From Antedon mediterranea (taxonomy: Eukaryota; Echinodermata; Crinoidea; Comatulida; Antedonidae): a DNA stretch of 64,000 nt. Where the stretch lies: assembly GCF_964355755.1 (NCBI RefSeq), contig NC_092678.1, forward strand, positions 18,076,922 through 18,140,921. Reading direction: 5' to 3'. This document shows, piece after piece, positions 24,550 to 36,479 of the stretch. Positions within the stretch are counted from its first letter, which is position 1; every line of letters begins with the position of its first letter. The notes under the pieces were generated by a model. That model did not search any database, was not told the DNA's origin, and saw only the letters and a program-made list of their open reading frames with translations. A program made the position numbers and the translations under genes.

Positions 24550-24754
24550 AGGCATGAATTGTTTTGCTGAACTTTCTTTGGTGAATGTTATGTTTTTTTT
24601 TATTCGTCCACTTTTTATTCGTAAGCTCGTTGTTGAATGTTGTCAGTTACTTACTTGTGGTTGTGATAATTATGTACAACTGTGATAGCCAGCTTCTCTA
24701 TTCTAACATCATTATTTCTCTGTTACCGCATGTACTGTTGGTGGCTATAGAGAT

Positions 24755-25824
24755 GGGTGTCACGAAAGCTCAGACCACGAAAGCTCAGACCCCCTAAGAC
24801 CTAAGATCACGAAAGCTAAGACCCAACACCTAAGATTACAAATATTTATCTTTCGCACCTGCCTTGTATTTTAACTCCTAACATTTATTCTGAATACCAC
24901 ACCTTAGAATTGGCACTTTCATGAAAAAGAATCACATAAAAAGTAACAAATACATTTTTAAATTGATGATTTTACAGACGTTTTTCTCGCACACAAAATG
25001 ACTAGCCTACAGTACAGTAGGCCTACCCCATGGGCCATGTTAAATGTTTTTGTTTCTATGGAACTTCAAAAGAGCAAAAATTAGGGCTGAAAACTCTGTG
25101 GAGTCCATCTACAGTGTGGATGGAACAATGTAAAATTAAAATTGTAATGATAATAGTATAATCATGCAAGTACGAAGAAATAAATACTGGCAAATAAATT
25201 TTAATATAAAAATCATGATAAGTTTTTTTGTTTCGTTTTCTTTCTGTTTTTATACTTGTACTATTATTGTTGCTCTTTTGGCGCTCCATAGAAACAAAAA
25301 CATTGAGCATGGGGAGCTCGAGGAGTTACATTACAGTATACAAAGAAACACATCTGTAAAATCATCAATTTAAAGGATTTATTTATTTGTTATTATGTGT
25401 TTCTCCTTCTGAAAGTACTTATAAGTCCTAATTTTAATGTGTGGTGTTCAGGATAAAGTTAGTCAACAAATTTGGAGTCAAAATACAAGAAAGGCAGGTG
25501 TGTAAGAAAAACATCCTCTGAATCAACACAATGGAGTAAATATATACCAACAACCCGTCAAGTTTGTTTGTTGTAAAGAAAAAATATACATTTACTCAAC
25601 GGGCGAAAATAATGTGAGTTTATCTATGTTTTGCGGTAGTATTAAATTATATTTATGGTAATAAATGAAACCTACTGTGTTTAAAATTATGTATGGATAA
25701 ACAAGTATTGTTTTTAAGCTGTAGTATATCTTAGTATTTGTAATCTTAGGTGTTGGGTCTTAGCTTTCGTGATCTTAGGTCTTAGGGGGTCTGAGCTTTC
25801 GTGGTCTGAGCTTTCGTGACACCC
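24755..25824. mobile_element. 1.07-kb foldback element with perfect 90-bp terminal inverted repeats
   Basis: GGGTGTCACGAAAGCTCAGA starts the left end, and its 90-base continuation is matched exactly, inverted, by 25735-25824. Homology of the arms resumes further in (CACCTGCCTTGTATTTTAAC at about 24856 against 25480-25502, GATGATTTTACAGA against 25350-25372), with an extra segment of about 230 bp in the right arm. Flanks TATAGAGAT (24746-24754) and CTTAGAGAT (25825-25833) match at 7 of 9 positions, which would suit a 9-bp duplication of the Mutator type. No transposase is present. The internal ORFs mirror each other and are not genes. Confidence 0.9.
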
Positions 25825-25833
25825 CTTAGAGAT

Positions 25834-27224
25834 ATGCTAGCCTTTTAAAGAGATTGATCTCATCTTTTACTGTTTTCACATTGTTACTTGTTTAGCAGTG
25901 TTATTTAATATTCATAAAATAATTTAACCATGGATTTATATAGGCCTACAATATTCTTGTTTGTTCCAGTGGTTCATAAATGTATTTATTTTGCACGTTA
26001 AAAATGTCTCTTTCTTTTTTTCGTTTGAGGAATTGTTGTATTTATAACAAGCCTAGAAACGTGCACACAAACACGGTACTATGCATTATAATATTACAAC
26101 TAATCTATAGGCACGGCTTTGCAAAACTAACAAACATCCGCAAAAACAATCCACAGCGCATGCGTAATAATAGCTAGATACCATCGTGTCTTCCTAACGA
26201 TGCTTTAATTGCATGGAATTGTGTTTGGTTAGCTTATTACGTTCTAATAATAAATCGTGAAAAAAAATCTTAGTAAACGGCTGCTGTTGCTATATCTTTG
26301 TGTATACAGTCAATGAACTTCACAAGCTCATTTTAGACCTTTAAATTCGTATTACCTTCTGCAACTATGTTTGACCCAGCTTTCAAATAAAGGTTATAAT
26401 TCCGTACAATACTTTGTTCTGTAATGACATTTTGATATAACGTTCGTTAAATAAAACCGTATTCTCTCACGATTTCACGCAATTTGTATAACAGAAATGC
26501 ATAGCTTTATTCTTTAGCATTGTCTATTACAATATTTTTCTTAGCTCGACATCCATAACATATTTTAGTCATGAAAACGAATGTTATTGGTCACAACTCT
26601 TAAAGTATACGCGTACGCGTATTGATGTTTTTACATCATTACGCGTACGCTCATTAACAATATTCTAATCAGCAGGTACAGCCGTGTTCAGGGAACATTT
26701 TGTACCATATAATTATAGTTTCCAACACATTTTGTTGATGACAATACAATACCGCCATGTACAGACGATAAAATCGGGAAACAGTATTTTTTTTTATTTA
26801 AACAATTTTTAATTACATAAATACAAAAAATGTGAAACTCACGAGTACATTACGTTTCCAACTGGGTCAATGATTTGACCGCTGGGACGATAATCAAAAC
26901 AAAACCGAAGTTACTATACAATTAATGACGCATTAAAACATGTGAGCGCGTACTAATTTGATTTGCAAGTCAGTCAATTTAATTACAGGTGGTCTATTCA
27001 ACAAGCATGTTGTTGTTTGTATACGCAATATGTATACGTGTGTATTGTATGTTGTCAACAGGTACTGTGTATGGAAAGGGTGGGTGTGTAATAAATTACA
27101 CACAAGTGTATTAGATAATCTGTTATTAAATTATGAGAATAGCATAATACTTGTCAGATTTGGAGTCACAATAAACCGATAGAGGGAAGTATTACAGTTA
27201 GGTTTGTATTGAATTAAAGTAAAG
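25834..27224. other. intergenic, no supported gene
   Basis: AT-rich. A small palindromic patch ACGCGTACGCGTATTGATG...CATCATTACGCGTACGC lies at 26610-26650. ORFs at 25980 and 26958 have no recognisable domain. Confidence 0.45.
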
Positions 27225-27635
27225 CAATTAGAGACGCAACGCAAGTACGTTGACGCAACGCAAGCGAGTTGACATTGTGCGTTTCTACTGAGAACCAAGC
27301 TTAAGTAGTTTAACCATGTTAGTGGCGTGCAACGCGACTCTAAATAGCTCACTATGTCGGGCGTTTGGTTGGTTGGTTGGTCGGTCGGTAAACGCCAACT
27401 CGACTCAAATTTACGCACGTGACTGGGCCAGCCATGTATATGTCCTTGTTCTGTTGCGCACGCACAGCGTACATTACTTTGTGTTGCGTCATACTAGTTT
27501 AAGCGCTTATTTAACGTTGCTTCTACGTCGTCGCGTCCTAGTGTGACGTCATCCATTGCGTTTTGATTATTGCTCAATTCTCTTGCGTTTTAAGCCTACG
27601 TCGTTGCGTTGCGTTCAATTGGGAACCAAAGTATG
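27225..27635. mobile_element. composite of diverged GGTTCCCAC MITE pieces
   Basis: GACGCAACGCAAGTACG...GAACCAAGCTT (27232-27302) and GTTGCGTCATACTAG...TTGGGAACCAAAG (27483-27630) carry the CGTTGCGTTGCG and GGGAACCAA words of the MITE family, but no intact pair of ends. A (TCGG)n-cored element lies between them. Confidence 0.45.
27321..27450 (-). mobile_element. (TCGG)n-cored element between MITE fragments
   Basis: GGCGTGCAACGCGACTC, then GCTCACTATGTCGG, GGTTGGTTGGTTGGTCGGTC and CAGCCATGTATATGTCCTTG read as the reverse complement of the copy at 20295. ORFs running through it are repeat-derived. Confidence 0.7.
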
Positions 27636-28449
27636 GGCTATGCGCTATTGCTTGTCCGTTTAACGGTTTACCTTCATAGTAGCAATAATAATAATAATTA
27701 TAACAGCCCAACGTTGAAGTCACAGATGGTGTTTTATTGAAATAACAAGGGCGTACTTTTCACTGAACAATGAATAATACAATGCATATGCATTTTTAAT
27801 AGTACTTACATTAAACTCAATGAATATGTCATGATATGAAGGTTAGTTTGAAATGTAACTGAAAAACAATATGACTAAACTACTAACTACATTTATAAAC
27901 AAATAATCATAGCGACGAATCACGTTTTTGTTAAAGTAAGGCCTACATGGTGACTTATTGTAGGCCTGTGAGCAACTTTCGAAAAACCTAGCATACAGAC
28001 CTTAAGTTTTTGTACATGATTCACATTTATTTACTCATCGTTTATAAATACAGTTTTTATAGCATAAATGATGGTAAGGATCCTGCATACAGAAGTTTAC
28101 ACTTCTGTTTTCGCAGGACCCTTTTACATAAACAACATAAAACAATAAACACAACATAATAGATACAAAATGAAAAAAACCATTTCCTATATACATTTTA
28201 GAGTTGATTGATTCAAACTTGAAGTGATGACACTAGGAAAAACCCTCTACCACCAAGGTTTTGGTATGTAAATTGCTATTGGTTGAGAAAGTTGATTAAC
28301 ATGCTGGTGTCATACCAACGATTATAGTGGTACGGCGGCAGTTTCAAATGGGGAAAACATTCTATGGTTTGAACTAGGGAATTGGACATCCAAGTCTTGA
28401 AATGATACCTTTAATTTTAAACCACCTAGGGGGCCGTTCAGGTTTAATA
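27636..28449. other. intergenic, no supported gene
   Basis: AT-rich with one hairpin, AAGTTTACACTTCTG at about 28090. No exon recognised. Confidence 0.4.
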
Positions 28450-28610
28450 CCCTGGTAAGTTTTCGCTATCGTTGGTGAGTAGGTCGATGTATGGGGTTCG
28501 ACTCCTATGAGCTACTTCTTTTACTTATAGTGAGAGAGAGATTATTTAGAGGGTTGGGTTTAGTTTTATTTAGAAAGTAGTTCGGGTATCTTTCACATGG
28601 GGTCGGTCCC
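28450..28610 (+). mobile_element. SINE-like element sharing its tail with 61984
   Basis: B-box-like GGGGTTCGACTCCTATGAG is followed by GAGAGAGATTATTTAGAGGG, TTGGGTTTAG and AGAAAGTAG. The same tail follows a tRNA-like head at 61984-62140. The 5' half is too diverged to place an A box with confidence. Confidence 0.5.
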
Positions 28611-29251
28611 AATTTTTGTACGAAAAAAAAATCGCGAAAAAAAAAAAATGCTACATAAGTTTAATTACGCCTCCGTCCGACCATAACATTCTTACATTAT
28701 TCTAAAGTACAATATCTTCAACCTATGTCTTTAACTTTGCGATACTCTCTTGGTACGTAGTGTATTTTTGTATTCCATCATCATGTGTTATTATTTCCAA
28801 GGTTAAAGTAGCAGATGATTTTAACAAGAAGATCTCAAAATATCGGCCAATTATATCGATTTTGTTTATATAGCTCTGAGCACTCACTCAACTGTGACTC
28901 ATCGCCTGATTGACATGGAAATTATTAGAGATAAACTATATAGAATATAGATTATTGTTTTCTACAGTAATAATCTCAGTTTAGCAGACAGCATTAGTCA
29001 CGAACGAACTGCCTGTAAGTGTAACAATATGGAGTAGGCGTCACCGCCGGGGAAATACCATCAGTAAGAAAAAAACAAGTAGGCATATAAACGTGAGTCA
29101 GAGAAATGAAGAATACCGCATGCAGGATTTAAAATTCAACGAAAATCACGAGTTCGCTTGTTTTGGATTTTAAAACATGTTCCATCATAGAGAGATCAAA
29201 GACTTTTTTTAGCACGAGCAATGGCGTACGCATAATGAGTGCTTCCCACTG
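28611..29251. other. intergenic, no supported gene
   Basis: AT-rich, with an A-rich run at 28622-28650. No exon recognised. Confidence 0.4.
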
Positions 29252-29428
29252 AAGCTTGGTTCCCACTAGAACGTAACGCAAGGACGTAAACGCAACGCAA
29301 GCGTTTTAACCAATGACAAGCGAAGTTATAGACATCAATCACAAGCGAATAAGCCATCGCTTGTGATTGGTTAATTCACTTGCGTTGCGTTACGTCCTTG
29401 TGTTGCGTCGCTAGTGGGAACCACGCTT
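29252..29428. mobile_element. GGTTCCCAC MITE, near-intact 177-bp copy
   Basis: Left end AAGCTTGGTTCCCACTAGAA; right end CTAGTGGGAACCACGCTT. Between them CGTAACGCAAGGACGTAAAC and AATCACAAGCGA / TCGCTTGTGATT fold back almost end to end. It has no ORF and is one of the best copies for defining family ends. Confidence 0.85.
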
Positions 29429-29872
29429 GGTTGGTTCCCACTATAGACGCAAAACAAGGAAGTAACGCAACGTAAGTGAGTTGACCAATCACAAGCGATT
29501 GAATATTCGAACTGTCGCTTGTCAACACGTTTGCGTTGCGTTTACGTGCTTGTGTTTCGTCTTAACAAAATGCCCCTCTAATAATTGTTCCCCCGCCTCC
29601 GTGAAATCAAATTTTCGATGTTTGCAGCACTGTTGTATCGTCGGTTCCCACTTGTGATTACGCAATACAGCACTTTGCGTCAATACTTCGTTGTGTTGCG
29701 TTACGTTGCGTCGCTAGTGGGAACCAAGCTTTAGGACGAAACGTATGGCCATAAGCACTACGCAAGTCATTTGGCCAATCACAAGCGATAGATTATTATT
29801 ATCGGGGTCGTTTTTCATTGGTCAACTTGCTTACTCGGCTCACGTTGTTGCGTTGCGTCCTTGTGAGAAATT
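29429..29872. mobile_element. cluster of three partial GGTTCCCAC MITEs
   Basis: GGTTGGTTCCCACTATAGAC starts a copy (29429-29562) whose right end lacks GGGAACC. 29641-29732 has both ends (GGTTCCCACTTG and CTAGTGGGAACCAAGCTT) but only 92 bp. 29733-29872 keeps only the inner GGACG-AACG...CAAGCGATAG...TTGCGTTGCGTCCTTG arms. They lie directly against the intact copy at 29252. Confidence 0.7.
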
Positions 29873-30919
29873 TCAAAACGCAATGGCCTGCGCGTAATGT
29901 ATAATTATACACATACACCAGTATTTTTAACAAAATGTGTAACAGTAATGATTCGGTTAACCCATCGTACTATGCGGCATATCTAAAGCAAATTAATGTT
30001 TAAAATTAACCATTTGTATAACTTGATATTTACGAAATACTTTTGAAATACTCATAATTGTTATGTTTTGTTAGCCTGGTAATAGTTCAGTGTTGTTTAG
30101 AAAATAATCGTGCATTAAAATCTTAAAAATCCGAATATTGCACCTGTCAAACCTGCACAACTATCGCCTATGTTATGAAAAGATATGAGTACGCGTGCTT
30201 GCTTCATTCATTCTTGCTGATATAAAAATTCATTATAAATTAAAATGTTCAAACATTCTTCTGCTATAAAACATATATTACACTACGGTCAAACTAGTGC
30301 GACTGACAATAAACATGATATTATATCTTCTCGAAATGGTATCCACATCTATAATACTGGCATGTAACATAGCTTACTAATGAATATATCGGCTCGAAAA
30401 GTATGTCAACAGATGAAATGATTAAAAGTCGTATTATTCGGACTATGTCATTTCTGCGTGTTGTGAAACAAAGATTTCCCATCTGAGCCATCAACAGTAT
30501 CGTCTGCAAAATTGTATGTGCGTACTTGAAGAACTATAGACGAGGTGTTATGCAGCCAGTGACGTATTATTATTATAATGTCTATGATATGGTAAAATAT
30601 TATGTTGTAGAGTCTGTAATTATTGAGTTTTATATTCTCCTTTTAATCGAAATGTTGTAAATAGGGAACCAGATAAGGACATGGTACACTATAGCAAATT
30701 ATATAACCCATCAGATGATATATAGATAAATTATTGTCTATTTTGTTATATAAGCTTAAAAAACTAGAGACTAATGACTTCTGTACGTACAAATAAATTG
30801 GTGAATAAATAAAAAAAAATCACTCCTCATGTTTAATACCGGTACTAGTTCAACCCTTTAGAATAATACATTTATACAATAAGTCATTCATTTTTAATTA
30901 ATCGTATTTTTTATTTAGT
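29873..30919. other. intergenic, no supported gene
   Basis: AT-rich. A 62-codon - strand ORF at 30321-30509 shows no recognisable domain. No other feature seen. Confidence 0.4.
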
Positions 30920-31205
30920 ATTGTGATGGCACTAGTTACACTCGGTTATGCTTGATTAATTAATAGAATGACGTCATGCATAAACGAAATACAATACGGA
31001 AGAAGAATATCATTGCGAGTAAGCTGCTATGGGCGGCCATTAGGGCCAAAATAGACAAACGTTGCCGTACGAACAATTCCGCTACGGGATACCGCTGTAG
31101 GTTATGCTTGTAAACAGGCCCGATGGGTTGTGAATAAAGTACCAATGAATTTAGCTGAATTGTCATCAGGTGATTATTGACCGACATCATAGTATCATCA
31201 GTTAC
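30920..31205. repeat. interspersed repeat, second copy of the 5295-5830 element
   Basis: GATGGCACTAGTTACACTCG, ATGCATAAACGA and, 180 bp on, GATTATTGACCGACATCATA match the two halves of the 5.3-kb copy. The - strand ORF here is repeat sequence. Confidence 0.5.
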
Positions 31206-32164
31206 AATCCCTCTAGGTATTAGTGTATTTTTCTTATTCTTATGGCTGAAAAGTCCAATCTTAGATCAACCATACTGGCAGTGGTGACATATGCACTCAT
31301 TAGTATCTGTAGGTCTAAGTTGATACAGAGTTCCTTGATAGGCATAATTCTTCTCTCATGAAGTTCCTTCTGTTGTATCTCTAACTTATTGACACAATCT
31401 CAAATTGTACTATTCAATTGTATAGTTCAGTAATTGTAAAATAGATTCTCGGGGCTATTTCCGGTTACTCCCCACTTGCTTTTTGGTGGTTCGTTGGTTT
31501 TTGAAGGAATCAATAGCTTCAGCGTCTCAGTCAATTGCTGCAACCAGTCCATAGTATACAGCACTTGCTCATCTGGTCTAGAATGTTGAACATAATATTT
31601 AACGTAATTTGACGCGTTTCGTATGAGTTATGACGCGTGTCGTATGAGCAGGTATGACGGGTTTCGTATTAGTTATGACGCGAGTGATGAATTTAAATTG
31701 AAAGCCTAATATACCAAGAAATAATACAATACACATTCTATGAACGTCGCTATATGATTTATCTCACTGTGATCAATATCAGTTATAGAAGATAGTAATA
31801 TTGTAATTTATTTATTTTAATATTTTATAAAACAAATCAAATATACTTTCTAATTTCTGACATGTAAAACATTTATAGGAAAAAAAATCAGAAAATTATG
31901 TTGAGCACCAATATAAAAGTCATGTGAACAAAGCAAATAGGATTTATTTAAATCAGGTATATTGCTTAAAAACCTGAAACGCATGATGTGTTTTTTTTTC
32001 TACAAAACCAATCAAAAAACATGAACCCAACCTCAATTGTGTTGAAGTAATTGGAAACATTATAGCTGGTATGATTATTGAAGGTAAATTCATTTGTAAA
32101 CATGATGAATCGAGTATAGTTTTGCATCAGTTATGCTAAAATATTTTAGTAGAAAGGAAGTAAT
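31206..32164. other. intergenic, no supported gene
   Basis: AT-rich. A small direct repeat TATGACGCG(T/A)GTCGTATGAG / TATGACG-GTTTCGTAT-AGT lies at 31610-31685. No exon recognised. Confidence 0.4.
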
Positions 32165-32406
32165 GGTGGAGTTGTGGCTTGGTAGTTATGATGCTTGGCT
32201 ACCACTCCAATGGTCCTGGGTTCGAGTCCCGTCACATCCCATGATTTTTTCTAAGGACAACATTGCAACTCTACTCCTAAAGATTTGTAATACGACTCTG
32301 TTTATGTAGAGCATCTTGTGTATATGTTTTTCTTGTAAACCTCTGAGGGTCCCTAATGATCAGCAATTGATGGATGTATCACCCTCATTAAATATGGTTA
32401 AAAAAT
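32165..32406 (+). mobile_element. tRNA-derived SINE, second copy of the 1316 family
   Basis: GTTGTGGCTTGGTAGTTATG carries the A-box region and GGGTTCGAGTCCCG the B box. The tail CTGAGGGTCCCTAATGATCA with CTCATTAAATATGGTTAAAA matches 1316-1557 throughout. No convincing target duplication was seen. Confidence 0.85.
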
Positions 32407-32524
32407 ATATATTTAATTATATTTTAACAGTCATTGTATTATTGGTACTGCAGGATTAAGAGTGGTAGTTATAGTGGTAGAGAGGGGTTAGTGTTAGTGG
32501 GAGTGACAGTAATAGCCGTAGTGG

Positions 32525-33022
32525 TAAGGGTGGCGGTAGTGGTGATATTGGTGGTGGTAGTATCGGTCGCTTTGTGGTGGTGGTAGTATCGGTCGCTTTG
32601 TGGTGGCGGTAGTATCGGTCGCTTTGTGGTGGTGGTAGTATCGGTCGCTTTGTGGTGGTAGTAGTATCGGTCGCTTTGTGGTGGTGGTAGTATTGGTCGC
32701 TTTTTGATAGTGGTAGTATTGGTCGCTTTGTGGTGGTAGTAGTATCAGTCGCTTTGTGGTGGTGGTGGTAGTATTTGTCGCTTTGTGGTGGTAGTATTGC
32801 TCGCTTTGTGGTGGTAGTATTGGTCGCTTTGTGGTGGTGGTAGTATTTGTCGCTTTGTGGTGGTGGTAGTATTGGTCGCTTTGTGGTGGTGGTAGTAATG
32901 GTCGCTTTGTGGTGGTGGTAGTATCGGTCGCTTTGTGGTAGTGGTAGTATCGGTCGCTTTGTGGTAGTGGTAGTATCGGTCGCTTTGTGGTGGTGGTAGT
33001 ATTGGTCGCTTTGTGGTGACAC
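32525..33022. repeat. 26-bp minisatellite (about 18 units)
   Basis: Units of TATCGGTCGCTTTGTGGTGG plus TGGTAG vary mainly by GTG/GTA content and small indels. A unit of 26 shifts frame each time, so the - strand 188-codon ORF cycles through all three frames of the same unit (SDRYYHHHKA, TDTTTTTKRP, ILPPPQ). It is open only because no frame of the unit holds a stop; it is not a gene. Confidence 0.9.
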
Positions 33023-33677
33023 GTTCAGGCTTAGCTATAACTATAGTAAGTTGACAATCTACTCACCAAAGTTAGCGATAATTGGTCGATGACGTCACCC
33101 TATGCGAGTAAATAATATTAGTTAAACCTATCGTGACTGTAATATAATAGTGGACATTTCAGATTTACGCGTGCGAATTTTGATTTTGAAGTGCGCACAA
33201 TCATTGATCATCACTAATGTTTTATTGGCATTGATTTTCGCTTAAAATGTAAATATTACTGTCTAGTCCAATTCTATTGAGTCTTACCAAATCTCGCCAG
33301 ATCGTCTCGTCGTTTTTTAATAGCTTACACCTGTTGTCTTTGATGTATAGCCGATTTTACAGTTTGTTTAGTACTGTATCATAGACAATTCCTTGTAACA
33401 GGGTCATACGCCTGTATCACAGAAACAGCAATACTAGATAACGCTGACGATTCTCGATACTGCATCTAATTTTTCTAAATATCCGTAGACAAATTCTGTG
33501 ATATATAGTAAGCAACGTATCATATGCCCTAATCTAACACTTAACCTAACCGTCCATGATACAGACATCACATGGAACACGTGTGTTGCTGTATTAGGAA
33601 ATTTGACTTTTCATACTGAAGAAATATAGATACAGTATTGAAAATCGGGTGCGAATAATTGATATAGAATGCATGTT
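33023..33677. other. intergenic, no supported gene
   Basis: AT-rich, with loosely repeated TGTATCAC / ACACGTGTG words shared with 22430-22540. No exon recognised. Confidence 0.4.
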
Positions 33678-33858
33678 AAGCGTGGTTCCCACTCGCGACG
33701 CAACACAAGGACGTAACGCAACGCAAGTGAATTGACCAATCACAAGCGATGGCTTATTCGCTTGTGATTGCTAACTGTCTATAACTTCGCTTGTCATTGG
33801 TTAAAACGCTTGCGTTGCGTTTACGTCCTTGTGTTACGTTCTAGTGGGAACCAAGCTT
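33678..33858. mobile_element. GGTTCCCAC MITE, intact 181-bp copy
   Basis: AAGCGTGGTTCCCACTCGCG to CTAGTGGGAACCAAGCTT. It is close to identical, in the same orientation, to the copy at 45658, including the asymmetric centre ATTGCTAACTGTCTATAACT. Those two plus 47799 form one young subfamily. Confidence 0.9.
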
Positions 33859-35353
33859 TACCGCATGGGACCCTGTATCACGGACCTTTCCTGTGATAGT
33901 ACGCTATCTTTGTAGACATACGTTTATTACTTTTCTGTACATTTTCACCTATACTATATATTTTTTTCTTATGGATATCATTCAATGTCTATTGCGGAGG
34001 CCTATTCTCTTGTTGAACCATATACAATGTAGGTCGCCATTCTAAACTGCATTTGATTACGTTTTAATTAAACCCTGGTCGATGACAATTACCCATCAAT
34101 CATTGCGATGTTATCCAGAATAACATAAACTGAGAATGTTTTGTAAGATCAAAGCTTCTAGGGACTTAGTTAGACCTATTGTTCCTATGACAACGACCTC
34201 AGTTGACCTTTACGTTAGTTTTTAATGATTTTTTAATCTATATATTTCATCTTTGTGGAGAAATGGCTGGCTTAATTGGTTTCTATTGTTGAAATATCAA
34301 TCTATAACGTACGGAACTTTCTTTAAATTGAATTTTTATATTTACATAATTGATATATTATTACAAATTTGATATTTATTTTTAAAATAATGTCAGGCCC
34401 ATTTCACTGTTTTTATACAAACTGTGTTTACGAATTGATAATTGTAAAAATGTCTTCATTTTGTCAGTGAGAAAATACTAGAAATTGAACTTACTCTGAA
34501 TTGGTTTATCAGTTAAATACTATACTATACTATATGAATTTATAAAGCGCTTTTCCAAAAAAAAAAAAGACCAAAGCGTTGTAGAATAATTTAAGCAGTT
34601 AAAGCAGGATCTAAGCCATTTATAAAACACCTAATGTTGTGAAACCTCTAAGTGCTGTACAATATTTCTCCGGTAATGTTTGGATCAAACACGTATGAAA
34701 ACATAATAATAATGATAGATTATAATCAATATTGGGCTCACTCATGTTCACTTATCAAACTTTGTTTATTAAACCTGATTTTAAAAGGAGTAGTGGGTGT
34801 AGGCCTACAGAACAAAAAAAAATCCCTTCTTGTTTTCCTTTTTTTTTTTTTTTTTCTTCTTTTTTTAATAGATAATCATTATGGAATAGTTTTAATTTTG
34901 GGCCCACGCATTTTCCGTCTTATTAATAAAGTATTATGTAAATGTAGACCTATATATCAGAAATTCTGATAATATGTATCTAATATCTATATCTAACACC
35001 TGTTTGAAATAGGCCTACAAAATTCTCATTGCTGTATCTCCATGTACTTCAATATTTGCCCAGTATCATAGGAATATTTGGTAATACAGCATTTCATTTG
35101 TATCACATGTGGTGCTTGTATCGTGTACGATTAGGTTAGCCTATTGGTTAGGTCTATATTATAATGATAAATGTGAAACACATGTGATGCTGTACCGAAT
35201 GATCTGAAGAAATCTATAGATTACAGTAGGACTACAGAGAATCGTGTGTTTTGAAATATGTATTGATTTATATTAGTTAGTAACTAATTTGTTTTCACTC
35301 ATAAACAAAATAATATTATAATACTGCTTTTCTGTTGGTGTGTTATATAATCT
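33859..35353. other. intergenic, no supported gene
   Basis: AT-rich, with a poly-T tract at 34840-34867. The ORF at 34652 runs through the poly-T and is low complexity. No exon recognised. Confidence 0.4.
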
Positions 35354-35508
35354 AAAGCTCTGTTTACCCTATCAAACTTTATGTGACAAAAAATGTAAAT
35401 GTTTTGTGTCCATATATGGACATGATGATGTCATATCGCTACCATATTTGTGCATATCACTACCATATTTGGGTACATCACACTAGTTTGATACTATAGA
35501 TAGAGCTT
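35354..35508. mobile_element. GTCTACACTATCAAAC MITE, copy 3
   Basis: AAAGCTCTGTTTACCCTATC at the left and GATACTATAGATAGAGCTT at the right, with the CCATATATGGACATGATGAT centre seen in copy 2. Confidence 0.8.
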
Positions 35509-35747
35509 AACTTGTTGTCATTCTTTGCCAAAATACGTGATATTTCATATTTTTACGAGAGAGTGACTAAAAACAGATTAATATTAACGATGGGCAAAAG
35601 CTGTTTGGACATGCACTAGTTATTATTAAAGTCCAATCCAGCAACAGCATTACCACAATTAAATTATATGATACTGTAATATTATTAGTAAAATTTGATT
35701 TAATTGTAGTCTAAATGTATTGTAGGCCAGAACAATTTACAATAGAG

Positions 35748-36475
35748 TTTCCTAAACTCTACACGTTCATACAAATTCATATATACATATAAAATACAAA
35801 CGCGTTTCCTAAACTCTACACGTTCATACAAATTCATATAAAAATAAATACAAACGCGTTTCCTAAACTCTACACGTCAATACAAATTCATATATACATA
35901 TAAAATACAAACGCGTTTCCTAAACTCTACACGTCAATACAAATTAATATAGACACATAAAATACAAACGCGTTTCCTAAACTCTACACGTCCATACAAA
36001 TTCATATAAAACTAAAATACAAACGCGTTTCCTAAACTCTACACGTCAATACAAATTCATATAAACATAAAATACAAACGCGTTTCCTAAACTCTACACG
36101 TTCATACAAATTCATATATATAAAATACAAACGCGTTTCCTAAACTCTACACGTCCATACAAATTCATATAAAAATAAAATACAAACGCGTTTCCTAAAC
36201 TCTACACGTTCATACAAATTCATAAAAACAAAAAATACAAACGCATTTCCTAAACTCTACACGTCCATACAAATTCATATAGACATATAAAATACAAACG
36301 CGTTTCCTAAACTCTACACGTTCATACAAATTCATATAAACATAAATACAAACGCGTTTCCTAAACTCTACACGTTCATACAAATTCATATAAAAATAAA
36401 ATACAAACGCGTTTCCTAAACTCTACACGTTCATACAAATTCATATAGACATAAAATACAAACGCGTTTCTTAAA
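35748..36475. repeat. satellite of about 14 units, period 53-59 bp
   Basis: Each unit has a constant half (CGTTTCCTAAACTCTACACG, then T(T/C)(C/A)ATACAAATTCATAT) and a variable AT spacer ending AATACAAACG. Length differences lie in the spacer (ATATACATATAA, AAAAATAA, AAACTAA). The last unit decays at CTTAAACTATAACAGC. No ORF of note. Confidence 0.92.
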
Positions 36476-36479
36476 CTAT

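Noticed and set aside
25056-25373. ORFs on both strands in the middle of the foldback element as a transposase
   Set aside because: They are complementary arms of the palindrome, under 90 codons, with no catalytic motif.
32456-33022. 188-codon His/Thr/Pro-rich - strand ORF
   Set aside because: The repeat unit is 26 bp, so the same DNA is read in three frames. A coding repeat would hold its frame.
35748-36475. Repeat-spacer layout reminiscent of a CRISPR array
   Set aside because: The spacers are related AT-rich variants, not unique sequences. The context is spliced animal DNA with SINEs, and no cas gene exists. It is a satellite.
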